The notes beneath the pieces are model-generated. The model was not told where the DNA came from, made no database searches, and saw only the letters and a list, made by a program, of their open reading frames with translations. 64,000 nt of DNA. Origin: Diadophis punctatus similis. Its lineage: Eukaryota; Chordata; Lepidosauria; Squamata; Dipsadidae. Each line of letters starts with the position of its first letter. Within the stretch, counting starts at the first letter, position 1. The DNA lies in assembly GCA_023053685.1 (NCBI GenBank), contig JALIGW010000022.1, positions 383,501 through 447,500 on the forward strand, written 5' to 3'. Shown one piece after another: positions 12,501-22,935 of this stretch. Position numbers and translations under genes: made by a program.

Positions 12501-13450
12501 GGGAGTTTTCTCCCGGTGGTCTGGGGCACCCGGGCCGGTTCACGCTGGGCCAAGGCCTGGGGGCAGGGGGGCCGTTCGGGAAGGCAGCTTCCGGCTGGCC
12601 AAGGCAGGAGGGGGAGGCGGGGGGGGGCTCTCCGGACGGGCTCTGCGATGTCCGCAGCTGATTCCGGGCATCCGGAGGCTCCACGGCTCGCCCCCCCCCC
12701 CGCCCTTCCCGAAGCGCCGCTCCGCCCCGCCTGAGCCAGCAGTCGCCGGGGCAGCCTCTCCTCGCCCGGCTCTGCTTCGCTGCTCGCCGAGAGAGGGCCG
12801 AGGATCGCCTCGGACGCCGCCAGTCCCCACGCGGCCGCCGGACGCCCCTCCTCCGGCCGGACGACGCACAGCGCCCCCGCGGCGGCCGCTTGCCAGCAGC
12901 CGGAGCGGGAGGGCGATGCGCCTGGAGGCCGCCGGCGCGGGAGAAGCGCCCTCCGGAGGGGACGAGCGCGGGGACGCGCAGGTGAGGCGGGGGGTGACGG
13001 GGCCGAGCCGGGAGAGCGTCTCGGGGCCGGGGATGCTCCGCCGCGGGGCGAGGCTTGGGCCGGCCTGGCCGCTTGCGCTGCCGGGACCCCGAGAAGGGCG
13101 AGGAGAGGACGGCTGCCCTAAGCGGGACAGCGGGCGGTGGGCACAGCCTGCGAGGTCCCCCGAAGGATCGGCGCCCCGCAGCTGGAGCCCTCCGTGCCGG
13201 AGCTGCCTTGGCCAGAGAGGCTCCGACCGGGGACACCGAGCTGCCGAGCGCGGGCCGGATGCAGCCGCTCTGCAGAAGCTCCTGGCCGGAGCCCGGGAGG
13301 CGGTGGGAGGAGGGCCAGCCGAAGGGTCCCCTTCCAGGCATTGGGGGCTCAGCTGCTTTGCCTCGGGGTTAGGATGGCTCGGCCGCGGGGTGCAAGCAGC
13401 CTCGGAACCCGCTTGGTTCGGTGGAGAAGGGCCGGGGCTGCCCTCCAGGG
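12500..13450 (+). promoter_or_regulatory. ITPKC: CpG-island promoter of ITPKC
   Basis: An extremely CpG-dense block surrounds the candidate first coding exon (12916-12981) and its donor (GCGCAG|GTGAGG). Long open frames in both directions here are typical of GC-rich DNA and are not taken as genes. No TATA box is evident. Confidence 0.55.
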
Positions 13451-16400
13451 GAGCGGTTTATTAGTGCTTTATTATTGATTTATTCAGCTTCTAAGGGCTG
13501 CCCAGATCACATACGTGACTCTGGGCAGTGTACAAATTTAAAATAAAGTAAAATTACTAAAATAATTTTAAACAGAGCACATAGAAGCTGAAGAATCATA
13601 AAAGGCCTTGGAGGTAGCCATGGCTGGGCTTCTGCACACACTTCGGCCCCAGCTTGGGCCCAGAACCAGGCCTCCAAGGCCTTTCAGAGGCCAGCCAGGT
13701 GAGCTCCAACCGAATCCTGGGAGGGAGAGGCTCCGGCCGGGCAGGTGCCGCAGCAGAAAAGGCTCCTCCTCCCTCTTGGCTGATGGAACCCGCAACAGGC
13801 CTCTCTCCTGCCCAGTCAGATGGGAGAAACCACTGGGGAGTAAAGAAGGTGACCGCAAGCTATGTAGGAACTTCAAAAGAGACACACAGCACCTTGAATT
13901 GCCTCACAGACTCACACTGGTAGCCAACACAGTTTGCAGGGTGGTGGTGTCACATGTGCCAAATGTTGCGGGCACCAAAACAACAACAAAGACGGCAACG
14001 ATCCTGCTAATGAGGGTAACTGGGTAGGCTCCATTTTACAGCCAGAACCTCACTGGATTCTGGATCCCTCGGGCCTCGGCACAGAGTTTCTTTGGTAGCC
14101 GCGGCAACACGGAACGAACTTGCCTCTGCTCTCGCTGGGATGCTTCCTGCCCATCCCCACCTGTGGGTGTCCTGGCGATCTGATCCTGCTTTCAAAGTCA
14201 GGTAGAACTGGCTTGGTGATAAACTCCTATCAAGAGGAGCCACCAACCGGGGAATCCTGCTGCCACAGGAGAAGGAGACTTCCCCAATGGGAGGTGCTAT
14301 CTTGATGGACCATGCTCTCCCATCTGGAGGGATCAAAGATCAAAACAGATCTAAGTGCTGCACAGGCGCAAAACAGCATGAAATCTCACATCTGCCAGCC
14401 ACAAGTCAAGGGTAGTCTTTCCCTTGTTTTCACAGCCTCCCCTATGCCCCCCTCCCTTCGCATACTCCTACCCCTGAGAGCAACAGCTGGCCCCACTGAC
14501 TCAGTGCAGGATGTGCAAAGTACTTCCAGCTTTACAAGAGCTGATCAACAGAGGCTTCTGAATCCTGGATCTTCTGTGATTTCTCATCAGTTCAGCCACA
14601 TTTTCTGGCTTTTTAAAAACCTGATTTCCATGAGCAAGCGTTGGGCTCAGCAGGAGAGAGAAAGGTGCTTGCCTCCTGCCTCTCTTTTGCGGTGATGAAA
14701 GGGCCCCCCTGTCTCTTCCTGGCCCCTCCCAGGAAAGGCCCAGGGCATTCTTGATGGGATCAAAGGCTTGGGGATCAGAGGCTTTTTCAATCCTTGTCCC
14801 CAAATGGGGGGTTGACTTTGGGGACTTCCAGAATTCCCAGCCAGGTAGGTAGAGCTCCGGCTTTCGTGTCCCAAGTGTGGGGCTGCTCCTTCCGTCACGT
14901 GTTTTCCCGGAGAATGAGAGGCACGTGGAAGGTTGTGCATGTGAGCCCAGGACACTCTATCTTGAGAGGAGAAGATAAAGAGTGAGAAAGGGCGAAGTTT
15001 GGTAAAAGTTCTATTTCAAATAAATATCCATAGAGTGCTGGTACTCTTTTGACTCAGAGAAAAACTGCTCTAATCACTCCTCCCTGCCTTCATTTGTTTT
15101 CCGGAACATTCTGGAACAAACACAGCACTTTTTTCTACCTGTGAGGCACCTGTTGGCCTCTTTTGATGAGCCGCTTCAGTTGCTCCAGGTGCAATGGCTT
15201 CATTTCCGGCGGAATGAATCACCCTGGGCTGATTCAGGTGCTTCTGGCCGGTCCGTAGAGCTGAGCATGCCTGACTCATGCCGACTGGAGGGCTGAACTG
15301 GCCCCCGAGCTCCGGCTGCCTTTTTGGGCATGTGCCTATCCAGGCTCTTGCAAAGGGTGGGAAGCAGAAGGGGGGGGGAGCGTCCTGGCAGACCCAGAAT
15401 GGCAGGAGGCCCCTTTCTATGACCATTTGAAATAGAAAAAGGGCTAAATGTTTTCTATGAACCTTAAAGTGTGGCTTAGGCTTGGGAGTTGGGCGGCATA
15501 TAAGAAAGCCAAAATAAATAAATAAATTAGGCTCTTAATTGGTCCCTTTTGCCTCCTGAATGGAAACCCTTAGAAAGATCCCGAAGGCTGAAGGGGAGCA
15601 AAAGGGGCTTATTTCTGTAAACCAATGATGTTTGTTTAAGATATTTCTGCATTTCCCTTCATAGGAAGATGCTGGGGCAGTGTTCAAAGAAGTACTAATG
15701 AATGTGTTTACACAACTTAATTCACTGTAATAAAAAGATAATGGAATTAGTCACATTGAAAATGACAAAAGCATAAAAATAGAATTTCTTCTAAAGGGCC
15801 TAGCTGCTCTGGCGTGGAGGGAAGCTGTCTCAGGATTAGGCAGCAGCTGACCCTCTTGAGCAAAGGGGCTTTGGCAGAAAGAGGGAGGAGGCCTTGGTTG
15901 TTGGGGATCCTTGGGCAAAAGAGTATTTGGGGGAACCTCTCCAGAAGATCTTGATGTAGACAGGCTGAGGCGGTGGTGCTGAATTTGCACGGTCCTGTGA
16001 AGAACCCTGAGATTTCAGAGGCCAAGAGGTGGAGGTGAGCCAAGGAGGTTCTCAGTCATCCAGGTCGTGGTTGTCCCAAAGGTGCTTTTTCAAAAGGCAA
16101 CTGGACTTCCTTTTTGCTTGAAGATGTTTCACTTCCCATCCAAGAAGCTTCTTCAGTTCAAGCTTCTTTGAAGGCCAGTGTAGATCAACGGTGATCTTCC
16201 CCACCTGTGGCTCTTTTGCAAGCATTTGGATGCATACTGGATACTCACTAGGGGAAACAAACCTCCTTGGCACCATCCCCCCCCCCAGCTTGGGGAGGGG
16301 GACATCGGTGCTGCTGACATTCAAGAAGAATGCGTCAGGAGCATTTGCGGAGTTCAAAACACAGAAGAGTTTATTACTGCTAGAGCGGCAAGGAAGGGCC

Positions 16401-19400
16401 TGTGCTTGCTCTACGGAAGGACCGAGGGTGGCTGCTCCTCCTGGTCCCTGGTCAGATGCACAAAAGGCCTCCGATTGCACAAGAGGATTGTTCTGGAAGA
16501 ATGGAACTTCTCGTCCTGAATTGTTGGCTGGTGTTTCCTGGGGGCCCGAATGGCTGAGCTGGGGGATCGCTGTGTTGCTTCTCGGTGGAGGAGTGGAAGT
16601 GCCAAGTGTGATGGTGGTTCTGCACGTGGGCTCCAAGGCAATGACTTTCAAGTGCCATCCCTTGCACGGCACACACAGTCCTTTTAAGCTTGTCCGCCAG
16701 GCTTTGCGTGGACACCCTGCTCCTCAGCTGAGATCCCGAGGCTGCGTCTTTCCTGCCCTGCTTGGAGATTGAACCTTGCAGATGCGCCCAGGAACGGAGC
16801 TGTGATTCTCACTCATCCCAGCTTGCAGGTTCCAGTCTGGCCCTCCTGCGTGAGAGACAACACAGGATCCCTCGGGCGACATCCCTTCAGGTGTGCCTGA
16901 ATTATCTGAGTCATGTTTCACTGCGAGTCCGGCCAGATCGCTCTCCTCGGACTTAAGCAGAGCCTGTGTGCTGTCAGGGGCAGAGACGTCTTGCTCTCCA
17001 ATGACTATCCTCTTGTCTGTTGACAGTCCTCTTGCTCTCCACTTTGCCTGTCATGGAAAATTCCTTGCAACATCCCCAGGTTGCTGAGCAACCTGCTGTC
17101 TCCTCTCTGCCTTTCCTTTCCCCACTTCCAGGAAAAGGGAGGGGCCACGGGTGTCATCAGCATCATGCCAAGGGGCGTGGCCAGGAAAGCAGTGCATAAA
17201 CATCCTGGCTGTGTGCACCCCGGGGCTGGGTAGGTGCCCACCTCCTCTGGCTGGAGAGCCAGTGTTCCTGGCCTGGGGGAAGTCATGAGGAAGCTGGCCA
17301 TGGCTCCTTTCCGGTGAGTGTCCCCCTCTTTCCGAGGGTCTTCCTCAGAGTTGCAGGGAGAGGGGGCGGCGGCAAGTGATTTCTGTCCTGGGCAGGAGAA
17401 AGGAAGGGGCTGCCTCACAAGGCCCCGTAGGCACTTCCCCACTCTTTCCAGCCACAGACCCTCTTGGCAGTTGTCGTCCAGGCTTCTGCTGGGGACAGGG
17501 GACACTCCCTCACCTTGGGGGTGGGGGGGAGCAGGTGTCCCCCTCTCTGTTGACAGGCTGCTCTCCCTTTCCAGGGATCGGGGCTCCTGAATAGCTGGCT
17601 GTCAGCACAAGACCGGCCTGGGCTTCTTAAGGGGTGGGGCTGGTGGGGGTTTTGGGCTCTGGCTTTAGCCGTGCTGCAGGTGCGCTCTGACAGGCTACTC
17701 TCGCCCCCCCCCCGGAGGTTATCTGTTTATAAGTGAGAGATGGCAAACTTGGCACCTGCCACCCTTGCTGCTGCTGCCCGCAGCCCGTCCTGTGCTAACC
17801 AGCCAGACCTGTTGGGGAGGTGGGCGCGTTGGGCTTTCTTTCAGAGCTGGTTCTCATGACGCTCCCTCCCCCCTTTTCCTGCCCAGTCCCCACCCAAAAG
17901 CCCCCAGGAGGCTGTGGGGCTACTGCACCAGCTGCTTTCTGCTCTCCATTGTGGTTTGGGAGCTGGTGACTTTTTCAGCGGAGGGAATGGATTTCGTCAG
18001 CCAGGTGCAAATGGGGACGTGGCCAGGAGAAGGGTCCTCCTGCCTGCCCCCCTCCCTGTCCTGATATTGTAGAAAAAAGGCCTCCTCCGTGGAGGGCATT
18101 TGCACCCTGTGATACAACAAAAGCAGCATCTTTTTGGCTTATTTTGAAAATTCATCCCCCCCCCCCCAATTCATGCTGCTCTGGCATCTCTCTCTATCTT
18201 CTCGAAGATCTTCCAAGCAGGATCTTCCCCACTGCTGGGCCCAGTTTTACTTGGGGACTGCTGTGAGGATGTAGATGGGGTGGGAGGACTGGAATGGGGT
18301 GCTCTTGGTGGCTCCAGTTCCTCTGAGAGGGTCTGCTCTTGGATCCCTTCAGTCTTTGGGTGTTTATTCTACGGTTTTGAAATTATCTCAGAAGAAAACA
18401 GAGGGAGACAATTCAAGACAGTAACAATCGTGTATTATGGACACTGGAACTCATTGCCATGGAGAAAATATTAATGGATTATTTACATACCCTACATGTT
18501 GCTTTTGCTTCAAGAATCATAGGAAGCTAATATAGCGGTCCTGTTTTGTCCTACGACAACCCTGTGAGGTGGGCTCATCGACCAATGAGCTCCAAGCCCT
18601 TCCAGTCCATTTTTCCTTCAGGTTCCCGTCAGGCTGGGCCTCTCCTGGCATTTTGTGCTATTTTCTTTCCGGAGACCAACTCAGGTGTGACAGCAGGTGC
18701 TCCTCTGCAACGTTGCTATTGTGTATCAAACTGGTTGTTCTTGTGCTTCCAAGGAGCCGCCTCACCTTTGCAGTCTCCTCGGGCAGCCTGCCTCCATCAA
18801 GCTCAAAGACGTGAGCGAGACTCTCTCTCTCCTCCTCCTCCTCCTCGGGTCAACACCATCCTGGCCCAGATTTCTCTGAATCTGGGGCAGACTCCCCCCC
18901 CCCACCCTCAACCTCCTCCCTTCGCTTTGTCCACAGAACAAGCCCTGGAGGAAGCTGAAGAGCCTGGTGCAGTGGTCGCCCTGCGTGGTCTCCTTCCGGA
19001 AGCGCTACCCCTGGGTTCAGCTCGCCGGCCACGCAGGTAAAGAGCGGCTCTCGCACTGGGAGGAAGCCGGGTGGGTGTCTTCTGTAGGGGGCGAGGCCCC
19101 CGCGGGACTCCTGCCAAGCCTTTCCTCCATCCTCCTCCTCCTCCTCTTCAGGCAACTTCAAGGCCGGGGATTTGGGCCACGTCTTGAAGAGACACTGCTC
19201 CAATGAGCAGCAGTGCCTGGAGCGCCTGGGAGGTGATGCGTTGCAGCCCTATGTCCCAGCATATTATGGGATGGTAGAGCATGAGGGGGAGCCCTACATC
19301 CAGATGGAGGACCTGCTGTCTGGCTTCGAGAACCCTTCCATCATGGACTGCAAAATGGGAGTCAGGTGAGCCTTCCTTTGCTCCCTATTGGGGGACTTGA

Positions 19401-21148
19401 CTCGGCCGCAGATAACCCTTTGCGGGGCGGGGGGGGGGCAGCCTCCTTTCATCTTCCGGAGAGCTTTGCCCCACAAACGCCTCCGCCCTGTGCAGGACGT
19501 ACCTGGAGGAGGAGCTGAAGAAGGCGAGGCAGCAGCCCTGCCTGCGCCATGACATGTATGACAAGATGATGGCTGTGGACCCTTCCGCTCCCACGCCAGA
19601 GGAGCACGCCCAGCATGGCGTGCTGAAGCCCCGCTACATGCAATGGAGGGAATCGCTCAGCTCCACCAGCTCACTCGGGTTCCGCATCGAGGGCGTCAAG
19701 GTGAGTGGGGGGGGGGCTCCTCAATAGGAAGGCAAAGCACTCCAGTCTGGCTGCCTCCTGCTTGGTTGCTGGGGAAGCCCAGCGTTGGTTGGGGAGGGGC
19801 CTTTCCCCTTGCCCAAGCTCAGTTGCTCTCTGCCCATTGGATCCTGCCGGCTCTCTTGGCCCGTCTCCCTGCCATTCGATACTCTGTTTGTGGGGAGATC
19901 CCTGCCAGAACCAAGCATGTCTTGTGCCCTGGGAAAGGAGGCTGAGGCTGGCTCCCCCTGGGGCATAAGCAGTGGGGAGGAACCCCCCACGCAGACCAGG
20001 AAGATTCTGCTCCTAGAACCGTCTCCACAGTTTCCTCCTGCTCTTCCTGTGGAGTCTGTTTTCTGATCTAGGTAGACTGACTAGCCTCTTCCTCTTCCTC
20101 CCCCCACCCCCGCATCCCCAGAGGGCCAGTGGCACCTGCAGCACCAGTTTTAAGAAGACCCAGCAACCTGAGCAGGTCATGGAGGCCTTTTGGGACTTCC
20201 TGGACAAGGACAAACACCTTCTGGTGAGGATCCAGCTTCTGCCCAGTGGAAGATGGGGCTTGGGGTGCTCCCATTACTGAGAGCCCAGGCAGGAGGGCCC
20301 TTGACACTTTCTCGGCCCTTCCACTCTGTCTGAGGATCTGCTGCAGGACTGCTCCGCCATTGCTCTGGTGGTGGCTTTGATGGCCCAGCAGTCCCAGCAA
20401 CAGAGCCTCTCACTGGAGTTGAATTTGATGCAGCAGCTTTGTTGCTCTGGTATATGAAGCTCTAAGCTGAGCTATGGGCCTCTGTTAATAATCCAAGCCT
20501 CTTCACTGTACAGGGGATCAGTGGGAAGGATCCCCAGCCCAGCTTGTGGCTGCTTCATTCCCGAAGGTCATTACTTTCTCCACAGAGCAATTACCTGGAC
20601 CAGCTGCAGGAGGTGAGAGCGGCACTGGATCAGTCCGAGTTCTTCAAGGCACATGAGGTGCGTTTTTGCCTTTCTTTGGGGAGAACCTTCCAGAAGGGCA
20701 GCCTTGCCCCATTACCTGGATGCCTTTTCTGGCTAGGTTGCCACTCGTTAGGATTAACAAGTGGGGCATCCTTTTAGCTTGATACTATTGGCTGATTCAG
20801 TAAACCCCTGGGACCAACTCTGCTAAGCACGATACACTTTCTGGCATCTTCCCGCCAACCAGACGGGCACCTGTCTGGCACCTTCATGGCCCTTGCTGAG
20901 TCTTCTCTCTCTCTCTCTGTTTCCAGGTGGTAGGCAGCTCCCTCCTTTTTGTGCATGACAAAACAGGGCTTGCCAGAGTCTGGATGATTGACTTTGGCAA
21001 AACAGTGCCGCTGCCTGACAAACAGACCCTGACCCACCGGCTGCCCTGGGTGGAAGGCAATCGTGAAGATGGATACTTGTGGGGCCTGGAAAACCTCATG
21101 GCAATCATGCAGAGCATGCTGGGAAAACCGGACACAAGCCCAACGTAA
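12916..21148 (+). CDS. ITPKC: ITPKC, inositol 1,4,5-trisphosphate 3-kinase
   Basis: The kinase domain is certain: exons 18937-19036, 19152-19365, 19496-19700, 20122-20223, 20586-20657 and 20927-21148 join in phase to 304 codons plus stop. IPK-family motifs are present: PSIMDCKMG (P-x3-D-x-K-x-G, inositol binding and catalysis), SSLLFVHD and MIDFGKT for nucleotide/metal binding. The enzyme phosphorylates Ins(1,4,5)P3 to Ins(1,3,4,5)P4 and shapes calcium signalling. The C isoform is assigned by position between COQ8B and ACTMAP; the sequence itself also resembles ITPKA. The 5' part is uncertain. A 22-codon exon at 12916-12981 ends in phase 0 and could join the phase-0 exon at 18937. The long acidic/repetitive N-terminal exon of human ITPKC was not found. 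An alternative start chain is given as a separate entry. Confidence 0.85.
13455..13580 (-). repeat. AT-rich retroposon tail, minus orientation
   Basis: On the minus strand the segment contains AATAAATCAATAATAAA after an imperfect CTGGGCAGC stem that appears twice as an inverted repeat (near 13500 and 13525). This resembles LINE/SINE 3' tails with a terminal hairpin. The family was not identified. Confidence 0.35.
15475..15530 (+). repeat. L2/CR1-type retroposon 3' tail
   Basis: GGGAGTTGGGCGGCATATAAG is followed by AAATAAATAAATAAAT, the same tail type as at 610-672 and 28290-28345. Only the terminus is present, inside ITPKC intron 1. Confidence 0.6.
16042..16170 (+). repeat. dispersed repeat, copy 1 (ITPKC intron)
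   Basis: The segment containing CCCAAAGGTGCTT, TTCAAAAGGCAACTGG and CATCCAAGAAGCTTCTTCAG is matched in inverse orientation at 62862-62953. It is therefore an interspersed repeat. I could not assign the family with certainty. Confidence 0.6.
17285..18810 (+). other. ITPKC: candidate alternative 5' exons of ITPKC
   Basis: A small ATG-containing exon at 17285-17313 has a consensus donor (CCG|GTGAGT). A 37-base candidate exon at 18774-18810 lies between CTTTGCAG and a GTGAGC donor. Their phases join (2+1, then 0) and lead straight into the kinase exon at 18937, giving a 22-residue N-terminus distinct from the CpG-island start. Both are too short to support by sequence alone, so this is a hypothesis for a short isoform. 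Confidence 0.35.
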
Positions 21149-21880
21149 CCAGAGGAGCAACGTGTTGCCAGCTTAGTCCCAGTGACTCTGAATTAGTTTC
21201 AGCCAGATATCCTAAGAAACCCCAGGAATGTCTAGGACTGGACTGCAGCTACCCAGAGAACCTGGCAGCAGCATTCTGAATGCCCAGCAGTCAATCTTTA
21301 TGGAAGTGCAGATGGCCAGAGGACCCCAGGACAGAGTTGGGGTCCTAACGTGTCCCTTAGAAGCTGCAATCCCATGAACAGAGAACGCCCTGCCACTTTG
21401 AGAAGGCAGCAAAGTTACAATTTATGAACGAGCAACATTTCTTCTTAAAAGAGGAAGGTGCGCTTCTCAAGCACCCATCAATCAAATCGGCTAGATGCAA
21501 GGACCCCAGAAGGAGCCACTCAGCCATCCTTCTCCACGTGAGCAGCGCATAGAAGCATCGAGTTTTATGATGCAGAGCCCTCCTGGGCACCTTTCCATGC
21601 TTGAAAAAGCAGCTCAGCTGAAGAACTTCCATGTCACGCGCTGGATGTAAATGTGTATAGAAACATCATGATGGAAATGGTTCCTTTTAACCTTCCTTCC
21701 AACCCGAATGCTGGGCCACCATAAGACATGTCCTGTCTCTGCACTAGGATTCTTCAAGTGACTTGGAATATAAAGGGGGATTTGCTAGGAGGGCTTTTCT
21801 TTATTGGTTCCCCTTCATTAACCAATCAAAAGGACACCTAGAATGGCAAGCCTGATTGGGGTGGTTTGTAAGGTCGATTA

Positions 21881-21886
21881 AATAAA
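21881..21886 (+). terminator. ITPKC: ITPKC polyadenylation signal
   Basis: AATAAA sits 735 bp after the ITPKC stop codon, and 21149 to about 21905 is then the 3' UTR. It is the first canonical signal downstream on this strand. Confidence 0.6.
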
Positions 21887-21920
21887 TATGTTCAAGCAAT
21901 CCACGGCTGGCACTCTATGT

Positions 21921-22193
21921 CAGAGTTCCCCAACCTTTCTGGGTTGGCAGCCCGGAACGGGGAGGGGGGGGAGAGGGGAAGATTTGGTGGGAGGGGCACG
22001 TGCACGAGTGAGCGCCTGTGAGGTTTGTGATGATGCTCACGCAAGTGGGGCTGCAAATGCCTGTGATGTGGTGACACTCACGCGAGGGGCTGTGAGCGCG
22101 CACAAATGCGCATACACTGGCTGGCCCTCACGCAGCTCGGTGGTGATTAGGCCACGGCCCGGTAGTGGCCCTCGGCCAACAGGTTAGGGACCC
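21921..22193. mobile_element. hAT-like non-autonomous element
   Basis: The left end CAGAGTTCCCCAACCT and the right end (reverse complement GGGTCCCTAACCTG) are imperfect inverted copies of the hAT-type terminus CAG-GG-TCCCCAACC. The interior is CpG-rich. I could not find an exact 8-bp target duplication, so the boundaries are approximate. It sits between the convergent 3' ends of ITPKC and ACTMAP. Confidence 0.4.
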
Positions 22194-22470
22194 GTAATCC
22201 AAGAAAGATCTGGAAAGACCATCTCAAATTCAAAACGACCTTTGCCTTGCTGGTTCCTTGGAGGGAGGAACTTCAAAGCACCCAAAACAAGCCATTACTT
22301 GCAGTCACTTGGCACAGAACGAGGAAGTAGAGGCTGTTTTAAGTGAAAGCTTGTGGGCCGGCTGTAAAGAGCGAGGGAGCTGCGGCAGCTGAGAGAGAGG
22401 GAAAAGCAACCAGTGAGGCTCTAAACATCGCATAGTCCAAGGCCCAAAGCGTCACGGAGAGTCGTGCTCC

Positions 22471-22476
22471 TTTATT
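22471..22476 (-). terminator. ACTMAP: candidate ACTMAP polyadenylation signal
   Basis: TTTATT reads AATAAA on the minus strand, 460 bp past the ACTMAP stop codon. A 3' UTR from 22935 down to about 22450 is implied. Confidence 0.5.
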
Positions 22477-22935
22477 AACACCAGCAGCACAGGGCGAGAA
22501 GGCAGGCGGTCGCTTGACTTCCACACCGGCATTTCTATTCCCTCCTGCTTAGAGTTTCAAAGTTGGTCTCATTTATAATCAGAACAGTAAGCTGTTTCTA
22601 ATTCCTAAAGGCAAAAAGCACTCTGCAGAGAGGAAAGCCTTATTTCCTCCATTCTTCCTTCTACTGAAACACAAAGTTCTAATGCCGGGTTGGTTGGCAT
22701 AAATGAGCTTCAAGTATAAGCTTGTCTCTCCCCAACCTTGTCCAGGCGTCCTGGAGCTCTGCATGGGGGTGGGGAGGGCCTCTTTTTCTTGCCTCCTGAT
22801 GTCCCTGTCTCAAGGCATTGCTAAATGTGAGCAGTTTCCATGCATTTGTCTAAGATCCTTTAACAGCCCAGTGGTACTTCTGCAAAGCTAGGTGCAACCC
22901 CCTTCCAGCGCAGACTTGGTGCCGCCAGAGCGCTC

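Noticed and set aside
12436..13464. Open frames of 300 and more codons on both strands
   Set aside because: They are Arg/Pro/Gly-rich products of a CpG island with no family similarity. Only the short ATG-to-donor segment at 12916-12981 is considered.
16191..17100. Possible solo LTR on the minus strand with an AATAAA-type signal near 16370
   Set aside because: A minus-strand AATAAA and a TG/CA-like end were noticed, but no matching second end or target duplication could be fixed.
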